Shown here: in pieces, positions 1 through 9,643 of the stretch
Numbering within the stretch: position 1 is the first letter of the stretch
How the letters are laid out: each line of letters begins with the position of its first letter
Origin: Cyanophora paradoxa
Taxonomy: Eukaryota; Glaucocystophyceae; Cyanophorales; Cyanophoraceae
DNA: 64,000 bases
Assembly (NCBI GenBank): GCA_004431415.1
Contig: QPMI01000452.1
Coordinates: forward strand, 1-64,000
Reading direction: 5' to 3'
Program-made: the position numbers and the translations under genes
The notes under the pieces: generated by a model
Databases searched by the model: none
Told to the model about the DNA's origin: nothing
What the model saw: the letters and a program-made list of their open reading frames with translations, nothing else

Positions 1-1
1 T

Positions 2-334
2 GCTTGCAAAGCTTCTAAAGGAGAGAATGCAATTGCTTCCATCCTCAATAATATTGGCTTAGAGTACGAAAGAGAGTATTCCTTCAAGGACTGCAAGGCT
101 CAAGAGTTCTCCCTTCGATTCTATATGGCCTGCATTGAAAATGCTATTGAATATGATGGAAAACAACACTTTGAACCTGTTGAATACTTTGGAGGGAACA
201 GGATTTTGAGAAACGAAAACTAAAAGATGCTATTAAAACTAGATACTGTGAAGCCAACAAATATTATCCTAAGAATCCCATACACCGAAACCGATATTGA
301 GGGCTGCATTAAACAATTCCTATCTAATCTGTAA
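2..334 (+). pseudogene. VSR-like/PD-(D/E)XK-type endonuclease, partial and frameshifted
   Basis: The reading frame enters from the left edge of the window, so the N-terminus is missing. The translation contains GENAIASIL, then YEREYSFKDCK, then AIEYDGKQHFEPVEYFGG. These match in order the conserved blocks of the small endonucleases found in large DNA viruses and phages; the acidic EYDG and the QHF-P pattern are the hallmark. The frame breaks near 195-200 (FGG continues as EQDFEKRK in another frame) and again near 265, and the C-terminal LRIPYTETDIEGC block lies in a third frame ending at 334. At least two indels therefore inactivate it. It precedes the packaging ATPase of element L. Family assignment is from motif order only. 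Confidence 0.65.
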
Positions 335-391
335 AACCATAATCAGTAACATTTCATATTTTATCTGTCTTATTTAGAAAGATATACAACA

Positions 392-1170
392 ATGAATGAT
401 TTGATGAATTTGTGGCTGGTGAAATGAATAGAACCACCTTTTAGAGTCCTAGCAATTGGTAAAATCAGCAACTGGTAAATCAGAAGCTGTAAAGTATTGG
501 CTAAAGCAGTTGCATGATGCCAAAAAGATTGATGTTGTATTAGTTGTGAGTGGGACCAGCTTCAATCATTTCTGGGATAAAGTGGCAACACTGCAACTGG
601 GAAAATGGGATGCCCTTACATTGCTAAATTGCTAGATGAGAGGCAAGAGAAAATAGAAAAGGGTGAACCTGTTAACCAGTTATGTGTAGTTTTAGATGAT
701 TTAATCGATAATGAGATAGTCGATCTCACAAGGGATAAATAATCGGATCATTGTATTCAGAGGTCCCATCGAAAATATCCATTATCTGCATCACACAAAA
801 GCTAAGAAAAGTCTCTTCAACTATTCGAGTTAATTCGGACTATGCTATGTTTCTCAGTGCTGCAAATCGCAAAGAACTAGAAGCCATAGAGGAAGAATAC
901 AATATAATGCGAAATAAAGAGGATTTCTACAAGATGTTTGAAGAGTATGTTCACTCCTATCAGTATATCATTTGGTCCTCTGCAAACTACTCAGTTAAAT
1001 ACTATGTAGATAAAGCTGAGCTTGTGAAAGATTTCCCATTTCCTCGCTTCCATAGGAAGCCAAAAAAGAAAGAAGATGAACTGAAACCACCAGAGAAAGA
1101 GGAAGCCCCCAAAGAAGTGAAAAGCCAAGTCCATAGCAATAAATTGATGCGATATAAACGCGGTTTATAA
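392..1170 (+). pseudogene. A32/FtsK-HerA-type genome-packaging ATPase, frameshifted (element L)
   Basis: This is the decayed counterpart of the intact ATPase at 25,212-26,069. Corresponding blocks are recognisable across three frames: a Walker A region near 460-500 whose frame is broken, KQLHDAKKID near 510, VVLDDLIDNE (Walker B) near 690, and a last open stretch from 751 containing ITQKLRKVSSTIRVN and EEYVHSYQY. The proposed start is the ATG at 392, matching the acidic start of the intact homologue. Several indels interrupt it, including one in the nucleotide-binding loop, so it cannot make a working motor. In Polinton-like viruses this enzyme pumps DNA into the capsid, and the major capsid gene would be expected just upstream, outside the window. 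Confidence 0.8.
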
Positions 1171-1186
1171 AATTATCTCTCATTCT
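1169..1186 (+). promoter_or_regulatory. Candidate viral promoter motif, degenerate
   Basis: AAAATTATCTCTCATTCT lies about 13 bp before the ATG at 1,199 and resembles the AAATTATTTTCTCCGGT motif found before other genes of both virus elements. Confidence 0.4.
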
Positions 1187-1198
1187 AATAAAGATAAA

Positions 1199-1933
1199 AT
1201 GCCTCCCAAACGAAAGATAGGGATCCCAGCTGGGGCTGTTGGCTATTCAGGTGGTGGAAACAATGGATCCATTAACACAGACCCACTGAAATTCAATGGT
1301 ATGAATGAAGTGAAGCCCTCTCAACAACAAGAAGACCCCCTCAATGCTGCCTATGAGGAATCATTTGATGACAAAGCCCCACAGGCTTCAACCAGTGACC
1401 AACTCAACATTTCACCTGAAGCCTCAAAGATGAAGGCTGTTGCTGAGGGAGCCAGGCGAATTATTGGTGCTGCTGATGATAAAGGTTTAGGCTTGCAAGA
1501 TCTTTCACTGGCTCGCAAAGGTGAAGGTCTTAGTAAGGAATCAGACAAGGTAATTCAGTCTATGGCTGGTGAAGTCACATATAAGACTGCTCCCACTCAG
1601 AATGTTCATCGAATTCCCAAGGCTCAATGGGATGAGATGACTGCTAAACTCAAGGATCTGGAAGCCAAATCAAGTGCCTTGGAGCAGTATGTTACTGAGA
1701 AGAAAGAGAGATCCAAGCTAAAGGAGATGCTTCGAAAGGAAGTTTATAAAATGGGCATTACTGGTGTCCCAGATAAACAGTTTATTGCTAAGAAAGAGAC
1801 CCAAATCGATGAGCAAGCAGTAGATGAAATGAAAACAAAGACCCAAAAGGGAACCATTGAACCTGGTGCCACTAAAGCTGAAGTAGAAAAGGGAGTAGCT
1901 CCCACAGTATATAAAAGACGAGTTTGGCTTTAA
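1199..1933 (+). CDS. Coiled-coil virion-type protein following the ATPase (element L)
   Basis: A 244-residue hydrophilic protein of unknown function. The first 120 residues are low-complexity and rich in Gly, Ser, Asp and Lys. Residues about 145-190 form a predicted coiled coil (AQWDEMTAKLKDLEAKSS, then YVTEKKERSKLKEMLRKEV), followed by a Lys/Glu-rich tail. The protein at 26,072-26,755 has the same size, the same position right after the ATPase and the same coiled-coil block (FEEKVRDLEMKV, then ERKKLKGLVKKEI), so the two are orthologues of a conserved family. Conservation next to the ATPase and capsid genes suggests a virion or assembly role; that is inference. The start follows a promoter-like AT stretch, and unlike its neighbours the frame is intact. 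Confidence 0.75.
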   Translation: MPPKRKIGIPAGAVGYSGGGNNGSINTDPLKFNGMNEVKPSQQQEDPLNAAYEESFDDKAPQASTSDQLNISPEASKMKAVAEGARRIIGAADDKGLGLQDLSLARKGEGLSKESDKVIQSMAGEVTYKTAPTQNVHRIPKAQWDEMTAKLKDLEAKSSALEQYVTEKKERSKLKEMLRKEVYKMGITGVPDKQFIAKKETQIDEQAVDEMKTKTQKGTIEPGATKAEVEKGVAPTVYKRRVWL

Positions 1934-1948
1934 TTTTCTCTGTTTTAT
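1931..1948 (+). promoter_or_regulatory. Candidate viral promoter motif
   Basis: TAATTTTCTCTGTTTTAT ends 7 bp before the ATG at 1,956. It is a variant of the shared viral upstream motif. Confidence 0.45.
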
Positions 1949-1955
1949 TAGAGAC

Positions 1956-2228
1956 ATGGATATAATACGAAAGTTTATTGAGATGCTCAGTCTGCATGTG
2001 GTAAGCAATTGCCACAGTGGATGCTGTGACACAACAATAGAGTTTGAGATGTCAGATACTGAGGATAATGTATCTGAGGCAAGAGAGAGAAGGAGATCAA
2101 CAGTTTCTGTGGAGTCAATGCCAACAGACCCCACTGAGTATGCATATGAGCAGCAGGAGTATCCAAGGAGAAGTTCTCTGCCAGCAGAAAACGTTTTCTC
2201 TGGGAATATAAATGGAGGACACTATTAG
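1956..2228 (+). CDS. Small conserved protein with CHxxCCDTT motif (element L)
   Basis: A 90-residue protein of unknown function. Its first 30 residues, FIEMLSLHVVSNCHSGCCDT, align closely with the start of the protein at 26,960-27,373 (FITQCIEMFHLHF, then CHNSCCDTTVE). The shared pattern is an amphipathic or hydrophobic start, CHxxCCDTT(I/V)E, and an acidic stretch. The three cysteines and histidine could bind metal or be lipid-modified, but no known domain was recognised. The rest is polar and Ser/Arg-rich. It lies between the coiled-coil protein and the AT-hook genes in both elements. The 3' end overlaps the start of the next gene by 17 bp in another frame. Confidence 0.7.
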   Translation: MDIIRKFIEMLSLHVVSNCHSGCCDTTIEFEMSDTEDNVSEARERRRSTVSVESMPTDPTEYAYEQQEYPRRSSLPAENVFSGNINGGHY

Positions 2229-2457
2229 TTTAATCGAGTTTACCAGTGATGAACCTGTTACTGAGGGTTCTATTAGACACATACTAGCAATGCAGAAACG
2301 ATATAGAGAGGACCCAGAATATAGAGAGTATAAAAAGCAGCAAGCCCTGGCATCCTATTATCGCAGAAAAGCCCAAAAAGAGGAGCAGAGACCCAGAGGG
2401 AGACCGATTAAATATTATTTGCCTACTGATAGTAGCAATGGACCCCCAGGTCTATAA
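2212..2457 (+). CDS. Small basic AT-hook-like protein
   Basis: An 81-residue basic protein. Residues about 25-60 (MQKRYREDPEYREYKKQQ, then YYRRKAQKEEQ) repeat the Y-R-E-(D/N)-x-E-Y-R-E pattern of the AT-hook proteins at 2,610 and 27,498, and RPRGRPIK near residue 62 is an AT-hook-like core. It therefore looks like a paralogue of the 2,610 gene with only part of the domain. A DNA-binding role is inferred. It overlaps the preceding gene by 17 bp and the following micro-ORF by 20 bp. Confidence 0.6.
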   Translation: MEDTISLIEFTSDEPVTEGSIRHILAMQKRYREDPEYREYKKQQALASYYRRKAQKEEQRPRGRPIKYYLPTDSSNGPPGL

Positions 2458-2560
2458 GATAATTGAGAAAAAGCGGTCTCAGTATGCCACTGAGGCAGCT
2501 ATAAAAGTTTACACACAGGAACTGGTGTTCGCAACAAAAAATGACTTAAAGAAAAAGTAG
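2438..2560 (+). CDS. Micro-ORF, 40 residues, possibly a frameshifted tail of the preceding gene
   Basis: An ATG at 2,438 opens a 40-codon frame (MDPQVYKIIEKKRSQYATE start, LKKK end, TAG at 2,558). It overlaps the preceding AT-hook-like ORF by 20 bp. It may be an independent small gene, or the original C-terminus of that ORF displaced by one indel, as many genes in element L are frameshifted. No homologue is recognisable in element R. Confidence 0.35.
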   Translation: MDPQVYKIIEKKRSQYATEAAIKVYTQELVFATKNDLKKK

Positions 2561-2576
2561 ATAGGTTGTATTGAGG

Positions 2577-2593
2577 AAAAATTATTTTCGTAT
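2577..2593 (+). promoter_or_regulatory. Candidate viral promoter motif
   Basis: AAAATTATTTTCGTATC lies about 16 bp before the ATG at 2,610. It matches the shared AAATTATTTTCTCCGGT motif in its first eleven positions. Confidence 0.5.
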
Positions 2594-2609
2594 CTACTAT
2601 TAAAGAGAA

Positions 2610-2936
2610 ATGCCGAATATCCGCAAGATACTCACAGATGAGGAAAAAGCAGAGAAGTTGAGACTGAAAAGGGAGCAAGATGCCCAAAGAAAACGCGAAA
2701 CCTATCATAAAAAGAAGGAGGAACGATTATCCCAAGGAGCCGCTACAGTTCACACACCAGAAGAACTCAAAAAGATTGCCCTCAGACACCAGAGGAAATA
2801 CAGGGAAAATGAAGAATATCGCGAACAGAAAAAGGCAAAAGCGCTGGAATATTACCACAAGAAGAAAGATGAACAGCCCAAGAAACCCAAAGAGCATAAA
2901 CCGGTTGGAAGACCTCGGAAATATATCGAAGAATAA
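2610..2936 (+). CDS. Basic AT-hook DNA-binding protein (element L)
   Basis: A 108-residue, extremely Lys/Arg/Glu-rich helical protein. It starts with EEKAEKLRLKREQDAQRKRE, continues with TPEELKKIALRHQRKYRENE, and ends in the AT-hook core GRPRK at about residues 100-104. The protein at 27,498-27,911 shares the same blocks in the same order and the same GRPRK end. AT-hooks bind the minor groove of AT-rich DNA, so roles in DNA condensation or transcription are plausible but inferred. A promoter-like motif precedes the start. The position just upstream of the replication gene is the same in both elements. Confidence 0.75.
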   Translation: MPNIRKILTDEEKAEKLRLKREQDAQRKRETYHKKKEERLSQGAATVHTPEELKKIALRHQRKYRENEEYREQKKAKALEYYHKKKDEQPKKPKEHKPVGRPRKYIEE

Positions 2937-3108
2937 ATTCTCGATCGAAACAAATTTTGTAGAAATCGATTTGATCGGAGGCAAAAAAATGACAGCTTTC
3001 TTCCCTCTTTTTTAAAACTGTACCTATATATCGAGACAGTATCCCGACCCAAAACTACTTAAGGACTTGGCAAATAATAGGATATATATAAAAGACAATT
3101 CCTCCTTC

Positions 3109-3126
3109 CGAAATTATTTTCTTTGT
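3109..3126 (+). promoter_or_regulatory. Candidate viral promoter motif
   Basis: CGAAATTATTTTCTTTGT lies about 28 bp before the ATG at 3,155 and matches the core GAAATTATTTTCT of the shared viral motif exactly. Confidence 0.55.
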
Positions 3127-3154
3127 TTAAGGTAGAAGTCCCCCAAAATCGAAA

Positions 3155-5745
3155 ATGAACAAAATCGAGAAATTCGCCACCCCTGTTGAAAATGCTACAT
3201 TCCTTAGTAATCTCATTGGTGATCGCAACAAGGTCACCCATGTATTTGATTCTGCCGAAGATGCCCTTGAAGCCATTGATAATAGCAAGGTTAAGACCTG
3301 GGCTGAATGCATTCAGCCTGAACAAGTCACCAGAGTTTACCTGGACCTGGATAAATTCGCTGATTTGAAGGAGAACATTGCTGAAAACTATGCTGAGGCG
3401 GAAACTGTTGTAAGAGAGATGAGAGATAAGCTATGGAAGCGATCTGGGACCACTTCGATTAACGATATTGCTGTTGCAGTTCGCCATAGAAGGGTTTATT
3501 TGATCAAGGAGGATGTCACCAAGTTCAAGATCTCAGCCCACTTTATCATTAAGTCGCTTGCATGCAAACATGAAGATATCCCCAAGCTTTTCAAAGCAAT
3601 GGGATTGGTGAAAAATGAGGATTATGACAGTGGAGTTTACAGCTCCACACAGAACCTTATCTGCCTCAATTGCTGCAAAGGTGAGACTCTGGATGCTCAA
3701 AATAAATCGAAAAAAGATGTTGATAAAAACGTTTGCTTTAAGAAATTCGTTGACTGTGACAAAGTGTTAATGCGAAATGAGGACTTCTTTGTATCTTACT
3801 TCTCAGCTACTACTAAACTTGTGGATGAATCGAATATTTCTGCATTTGCAAATTATACTCCTGAGCCAAAACCAGTTAAAAAGGAGCCAAAAAGTGATAA
3901 AGTGAAGACTGAGAAGGTAGAAGCTGAAAAAGACACTGAACCCGAAAATCCTGTTACTTTCGAACTGCTACAAAGTGTTATAATGGGTCTCAATGCTGAC
4001 AGAGCCAGCGAGTATAAGACTTGGATTGATGTTGGACTGGTCATCATCAATGTTGGGAAGACAACAAATTTACCCCTAAAATGCAGGCTGAACTCTTCCA
4101 CCAATTCTCAGAACAGAGTGACAAGTATGATTATGATGAATGCCAGGAGAAGTTTACACAACTTCGCAGAAGCAAGAAGAAGGCTGAGCCTGGCAAAGTG
4201 TTGACCTTCAAATCCTTGGTTTATTGGTTGAGCAAAGATAACAATGAGCTTTTCAAGGAACTCTTCCCCAAAAAGTATGCATTCCTACCAGAGGACACAG
4301 ATGAAATCGATTACAAGACTGCAAGTATTCCTCCTTTGGCTGAACATTACAATGTGCATAAGAGGTATTTCAATGCTCGAATGCATCATGTTGAAAATGT
4401 TGGTTGTGTGATGCTCTGGGATGAACAACTACTTTGCTGGATGCCCAAAGATATTGGGAAACTCTCAACAAAGCATTTCCCCCACTTGATGCATAAGGTG
4501 ATTGTGAATGAGGGACAGATAATGAGAAAGAGAAATGGGAGCAATCATTTAGGAAATGGATTGTGGATCCAACAGCCACAAGATCAACTTACATGGATTT
4601 CCTCCCACCTCCTGCTACTCTCAGTGCAAAATGCAAGTCTGTATTTAATCTCTATCCAGGAATGAAGGTCGACCATCAGCAATTCGAAAATGCCCCAGAG
4701 GATGTAACTGCTGAGATGATTAAGCCTTTCCTAGATCACTTGTTCTTAATGTCTGGTGAGGATCAAAATACTCACGAATATCTATTGAAATGGTTTGCCA
4801 CATGCTGCAAAAGCCTGGGGAACTCAATGGAGTATCCTTAATCTTCATTGGTGAACAAGGAACTGGTAAGAATGTGTTGGTTGATACTTTCCAAAAGAAG
4901 ATTCTTGGAGATGCCCTGAGTTATGCAACTGGGAAGCCAAAAGAGGATCTGTTTGGTCGATTTGCCATAACAGAGAGGATAAGATCTTGATTGTTGTGAA
5001 TGAAGCCTCAGGCAAGGACACATTCGAAAATAATGATATGCTCAAAGATCTCATTACTTCTGATAAGATTGTTATTGAACACAAAGGGATAGATTCATAC
5101 ACAAAAAGCAACTTTGCCAGGATTATATTTACCAGCAATAATAACATTCCAGTTAAAATTGAAGCTGGAGATAGGCGATTTGTGGTTGTTGAAGTTAGTA
5201 AGAAATTCGCAAAGGATAGGTCATACTTCCTTCCACTTGTAAAATGGCTAAATGATCACTGCAATATTCGAAACATTGCCCACTATTTGAGAACCAAAGT
5301 TGACTGTGAGGATGTGAACTGGATTGCTGATAGACCCCTTACAAATAAATACTATTTAGCCCAGCAGGTATGCGCCCCAATCATTCTTATGTTCACTAAG
5401 TGGCTTGTGGATCGAGGCTTAATTTCCGAGAATAAATGCAAGTCTGGTAGCCTTGTGGAAACCTGGAAGTGGTTCCAGGAGTTTATTACCAGCAACAAAT
5501 ATAAAAACGATTATAATAGTCGCAGATATTATACAGAAATGCGAAGTGTGACATATATCCAAGTGAAAACTACAAATGGCAAACAATACTATCATTTCTT
5601 GTTCCCACAAGTATTTGAGGAATTCAGAAAGATGAAACTTGTAGATGATGAGACTATTGAGGAAGAAGCTAATCCAAGGATGAAACAGGACCTACCTGCT
5701 GCTGATCCTGATGCATCAGATTATGACTCTGATGTTGAAGTTTAG
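3155..5745 (+). pseudogene. Primase-SF3 helicase replication protein, four frameshifts (element L)
   Basis: The product would prime and unwind viral DNA. The N-terminal part (3,155 to about 4,050) looks like an archaeo-eukaryotic-type primase domain (VYLDLDKF, then ISAHFIIKSL, then SSTQNLICLN). It is followed by a region of the type that links primases to helicases (MQAELFHQFSEQSDKYDYDE). The C-terminal SF3 helicase has Walker A GEQGTGKN near 4,852-4,875, Walker B ILIVVNEASG near 4,985-5,010, and motif C ARIIFTSNNN near 5,120. The frame shifts near 4,050, 4,508, 4,800 and 4,970, so the coding region is broken although all motifs survive, suggesting recent decay or sequencing indels. Element R lacks any such gene. 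Confidence 0.8.
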
Positions 5746-5755
5746 GTTTACTCAA

Positions 5756-5935
5756 AAGTGGACTCATGGTTGACTCAAATTTATCATAAAAGACCCAAAC
5801 AGTCTTTTATTTATGGTTTATTTATCGATTAGGTTGACTAAGTGGGGGAGTTGACTCATTTTTCACAGATTCTAAAAAAGGACTCTGCCCTAAAAAGAAA
5901 TAAAAAGTGCCTCAACTCCACCCACTAAGTCAACC
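5756..5935. repeat. Non-coding repeat with inverted arms, copy 1
   Basis: About 180 bp in the gap between the helicase and GIY-YIG genes, matching 11,836-12,022 in the same orientation. Both begin AAGTGGACTCA, contain GGTTGACTAAGTGGG (here from 5,832) and end with the imperfect complement (CCCACTAAGTCAACC, to 5,935). The arms could form a stem of about 25 bp. No protein is encoded. It may be a MITE-like insertion or a viral terminator/regulatory element. Confidence 0.65.
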
Positions 5936-5986
5936 AAAAAATGATTTAAGAGATAGAAAAATATATTTATATGTAAGTAGTAAGAA

Positions 5987-6337
5987 ATGGCTGGAACAGA
6001 TCATGATTCTGGATCGATCTATATGATTGAGAGTGAAGAATTGAATAAAGTTTATATAGGGAGAACCTCACAGCCACTACAAAAAAGATGGAGACAACAC
6101 AAATCAGGTCAAATGCCATCTACAGCAGACCTATGCAAGGCTTCTGATGTGAGGTTTTCAGTCCTTTATTCAACTAAGAAGGGTGGGCATGAAGACCTTA
6201 TGAACAGAGAAGCATATTACATGTATCTCTTTGAACCTTGGATAGTCAATCTACAAAAACCGAAATCTCGATTTAGGATTAATAGGTTTTTGCGATTTCA
6301 TTCAGAGGAAGCCAATGGATCCATTAAAACATTTTAA
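5987..6337 (+). CDS. GIY-YIG family endonuclease
   Basis: A 116-residue single-domain GIY-YIG nuclease. It has SIYMIES (the GIY strand, residues 10-16), VYIGRT (the YIG strand, 22-27), the catalytic-region arginines in LQKRWRQH (about 32-39) and the metal-binding glutamate in NREAYYMYLF (about 77-86). Such enzymes act as homing endonucleases or in recombination and repair in large DNA viruses and Polinton-like viruses. The length fits a minimal catalytic domain without an added DNA-binding module. It stands alone between the helicase and polymerase genes of element L and has no counterpart in element R, which fits a mobile or exchangeable gene. Confidence 0.8.
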   Translation: MAGTDHDSGSIYMIESEELNKVYIGRTSQPLQKRWRQHKSGQMPSTADLCKASDVRFSVLYSTKKGGHEDLMNREAYYMYLFEPWIVNLQKPKSRFRINRFLRFHSEEANGSIKTF

Positions 6338-6433
6338 ATTGCGTTTAGAACATCCTAAAATAAAATATCCCTTAGAATAGGAACAAGTTAGGAATAATGC
6401 CCCGAATTACCAACAAACTCATAAGGAGAAGAA

Positions 6434-9400
6434 ATGGGAACTCATGGGATTGCTGGAACACTTTATGCAGCCCATGAAATAACAGAGGCTGAATATGACC
6501 GGGAAATAGATTTAATTGCAAAGGGTAGACCCACTTTAGCCAGATTGACCAGAAAAGCAAATAACCTATATGATAAAATTGAAACCTTGGATGAACTGGA
6601 TCGCCTAAGGCAAATAGAACCTGAGGCAGAAGATGGAACAGCCATGAATGAATTATATCGCTGGCTCACTTACAGAGCCAGAAGGGAAGTTGTTGTAGAT
6701 GTGATTGAATTCCTGGACAGAATTGCTACATCCCTTCCTAATCGATTAAAGCAGGGTTTAGATCAATTCAGGGCAATCAAGGTTCGCTTGTCTTTTATCT
6801 GCAAGTTCGTAAAAGTCAGCAATCCGCAGGTTTGGATATCGAAATACATTTACAGTGATTATTTTGTATTAACCAGGTCGAGAAATATTCGAACTGAGCT
6901 GAATAAAGCAGCCCAAATGTGTCAGGAGCAGATGAATGTGGTTGATAGCTATCGCTTGGAAAGAATCGAAATACTCAGAGTGGCTATTATGAGTTATGCT
7001 CCAACTGGTGGATGCTTTCTACAAACCCCAGAGTGGATTGCTAGGAAGAGAGCCACAGTGAATATTCGAAATATTGATGATTCCTGCTTCGAAAATGCAA
7101 TTTTGGCATATATTCACAGAAAAGCGATAAACTCCCATAAGAGGAATGAGCTTTCACAATATCGCAAATGGAAATACTCAGCAATCGCTTATAATCCGCT
7201 GGCTCTGAATTTCGATAACATCCCATTCCCTGTTGCCTGTGATGCTGAGATTATTGATAAATTCGAGGCTCAAAATGCAGGCATTAGCATTAATATATTT
7301 GGAATCGATGGAGAGGTTATTTATCCCCTGCATCAATCCAGTAACCCAGGCAGAAAGCATAAGGTTAATCTCATGCTGATATTTGATGATGAAGGGAATG
7401 GACATTATATTACAATCATGTCCCTTTCAAGGCTATTGAAAGTAAACCATGAAACATACAATGATCAGAAGTTACACTACTGTGATACATGCTTATCTCG
7501 ATTCAGGTCTGAGGCTAAACTCACTGCTCATGTGGACTCAAATAGATGCATTGATTGGAGACTCTCAAAGGGAATCACCCCTAAACCTGAGACCACCATA
7601 GAGTTTGGACTGAAAAACCTCAGGAAAACTGTGTGGCTTCCTGCTGTGGTTTACTGCAAGATTGAAAATAGAAGCATCCCCATTGATGCATCTAAATCCA
7701 AGCGGGAAGTCTCAGCAGTGAACCTTAGAGTAGTCACTGGGGAAGATGTTCAAGATTTTCGATTTGAGGGGCAGGATCCAATGGGAGGTCTCTTTGAATG
7801 CTTGGAGTCCAAAGCAAGAGAGCTGATCAATTTTCTGTTTACCAATATTCCCATGAATGAACTCACAGATGAGCAAAAGGCTGTTTACAGGGCTACTAAA
7901 CACTGTTACCTTTGCAGTGAGAGGTTCACCAAGGAGAACTTCAAATGCAGGGATCATGATCACCACACAGGTCATTATATTGCTCCTGCATGCAGAAACT
8001 GCAATCTACATAGGAGAATCTCAAAGCAAACCAAAGTTGCAGTTGTTGTTGACCAAATGGATGACTGTGGGACATTCATTTTCAGAAAAATAGCAGGTTT
8101 GGGAGATAAAAAGCGAATAGAAATCCTTTCAAAAAACTTTGATCAATACCTTTCATTGCAATGGGGTCTTTACAAGTTCATTGATGCAAGTAATTTTATG
8201 GACTTTGGGGCTGCTGATGTAGATGAGTTAATGAACAAATTCCAGGCTTTTAGAAGGCTTTCACACTCAGTATATGGACTTGACCCAGTTCATTATGTAT
8301 CTGCACCTGGGTTATCTTGGGATGCTATGCTTAGGACCACCAAGGCAAAAATAGAGCTTATAAGTGATGTAGAGCAATACGAATTTGTTGAGAGGGGAAT
8401 CAGGGGTGGCTTTGCAACAATGCCTTGTAGGTATGCTGAGGCAGATGGTGAGAACTCCCATATAATGCTGTTTGATGCTAACAACTTGTATGGCTACTGT
8501 TTGAGTCAGCCAATTCCAGTTGGTGATTTTAGATGGGAGACCAAATTCAACCCACAAGATAACAGATCCAGTTTCCTAGAAGTTGATCTGGATTACCCAA
8601 TTAGGCTGTTTCTAGATCACAGTGATTTCCCCCTAATTATTAACAAGAAAATAGTAGAATATGCGGAATTATCACAATATCAAAAGAGCCTATTAGATCT
8701 TTCGGGAGAAGAGCTTGATAAAACCCCTAAGCTTACTGCAACCTTTGGTTCTGTGACCAACTATGTGATTTCTGAGCCTCTTCTGCAATACCTATTGGAC
8801 AAAGGGGTGAAATTAAAGAACATTCACAGGGTCCTCTCATTTACTGTGGCTCCTGCAATGAAACCCTACATTGAGCTGAACACTGAGATGAGAAGGAAAG
8901 CAGTGAATAAATTCGAGGCTGATTTCTATAAACTCATGAATAACTCAATCTATGGGAAATGCATTGAATCTTGCAGAGGTAGATCTGTGGTTAAGATTGC
9001 AAACAGTGAGAAACTGTTTATGAAATATGCAGCCTCTCCATTGGTGAAATCAACCAGCCCCATAAACGAAAAAGCAGTTGCCTTTGAGTTTTACACAAAA
9101 CATGTGAAGCTAGATAAGCCAGTTGCCATTGGAGCTTATGTTTTGGATGCTGCCAAACTGCATAATTACCAGTTCTTCTATGATACTGTAAGGTCCCAGT
9201 GGACAAAAGCCAAGTTACTATTCCATGATACTGACTCCTTCTGTCTATATATTGAATCTAAGACCTTACAAAAAGATATAGAGAATATATCTTATGCCTT
9301 GGACCTAGGGGGATCTAACAGAATGACCCCAGGTAAATACAAAAATGAAATGCCAGGTTCTGCTATATTGGAGTATGTGGGTCTCAGAGCCAAAGTTTAC

Positions 9401-9640
9401 AGTTTCAGAACTGCTGAGATTGAGAGGAGTAAGCTCTCTGGGACTTCAACTGAGGAACTCCAATTTAATGATTTTAAGCAGTGTTTATTTGCAGGTATCA
9501 GCAAGACTGTGACTGCAAAGCAGAAGAGAAGGGCAGATCACACAATAATAGATACTGTGAGTAGAAGGGTTGCCCTAAACTGCTTTGATGCAAAGAGATA
9601 CATCTTACCAGATGGTATTAATTCTGTTCCTTTTAATTAA
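6434..9640 (+). CDS. Polinton-type (protein-primed) DNA polymerase B
   Basis: A 1,068-residue family B polymerase of the Maverick/Polinton kind. Visible parts are a C2H2-like finger from Cys350 (CDTCLSRF), a treble-clef/endonuclease VII-like block at about 491-530 (CYLCSERF, then CRDHDHHTGHYIAPACRNCN), polymerase motif A FDANNLYG with Asp681, motif B NNSIYGK (836-842), and motif C HDTDS with Asp932 and Asp934. All catalytic acids are present. The annotated ATG may not be the original start: an ATG at 6,396 opens MPRITNK, similar to the start of the element R polymerase (MPRAANR), and indels near 6,425 and 6,478 separate it from this frame. The integrase follows 3 bp downstream. Confidence 0.88.
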   Translation: MGTHGIAGTLYAAHEITEAEYDREIDLIAKGRPTLARLTRKANNLYDKIETLDELDRLRQIEPEAEDGTAMNELYRWLTYRARREVVVDVIEFLDRIATSLPNRLKQGLDQFRAIKVRLSFICKFVKVSNPQVWISKYIYSDYFVLTRSRNIRTELNKAAQMCQEQMNVVDSYRLERIEILRVAIMSYAPTGGCFLQTPEWIARKRATVNIRNIDDSCFENAILAYIHRKAINSHKRNELSQYRKWKYSAIAYNPLALNFDNIPFPVACDAEIIDKFEAQNAGISINIFGIDGEVIYPLHQSSNPGRKHKVNLMLIFDDEGNGHYITIMSLSRLLKVNHETYNDQKLHYCDTCLSRFRSEAKLTAHVDSNRCIDWRLSKGITPKPETTIEFGLKNLRKTVWLPAVVYCKIENRSIPIDASKSKREVSAVNLRVVTGEDVQDFRFEGQDPMGGLFECLESKARELINFLFTNIPMNELTDEQKAVYRATKHCYLCSERFTKENFKCRDHDHHTGHYIAPACRNCNLHRRISKQTKVAVVVDQMDDCGTFIFRKIAGLGDKKRIEILSKNFDQYLSLQWGLYKFIDASNFMDFGAADVDELMNKFQAFRRLSHSVYGLDPVHYVSAPGLSWDAMLRTTKAKIELISDVEQYEFVERGIRGGFATMPCRYAEADGENSHIMLFDANNLYGYCLSQPIPVGDFRWETKFNPQDNRSSFLEVDLDYPIRLFLDHSDFPLIINKKIVEYAELSQYQKSLLDLSGEELDKTPKLTATFGSVTNYVISEPLLQYLLDKGVKLKNIHRVLSFTVAPAMKPYIELNTEMRRKAVNKFEADFYKLMNNSIYGKCIESCRGRSVVKIANSEKLFMKYAASPLVKSTSPINEKAVAFEFYTKHVKLDKPVAIGAYVLDAAKLHNYQFFYDTVRSQWTKAKLLFHDTDSFCLYIESKTLQKDIENISYALDLGGSNRMTPGKYKNEMPGSAILEYVGLRAKVYSFRTAEIERSKLSGTSTEELQFNDFKQCLFAGISKTVTAKQKRRADHTIIDTVSRRVALNCFDAKRYILPDGINSVPFN

Positions 9641-9643
9641 GAG

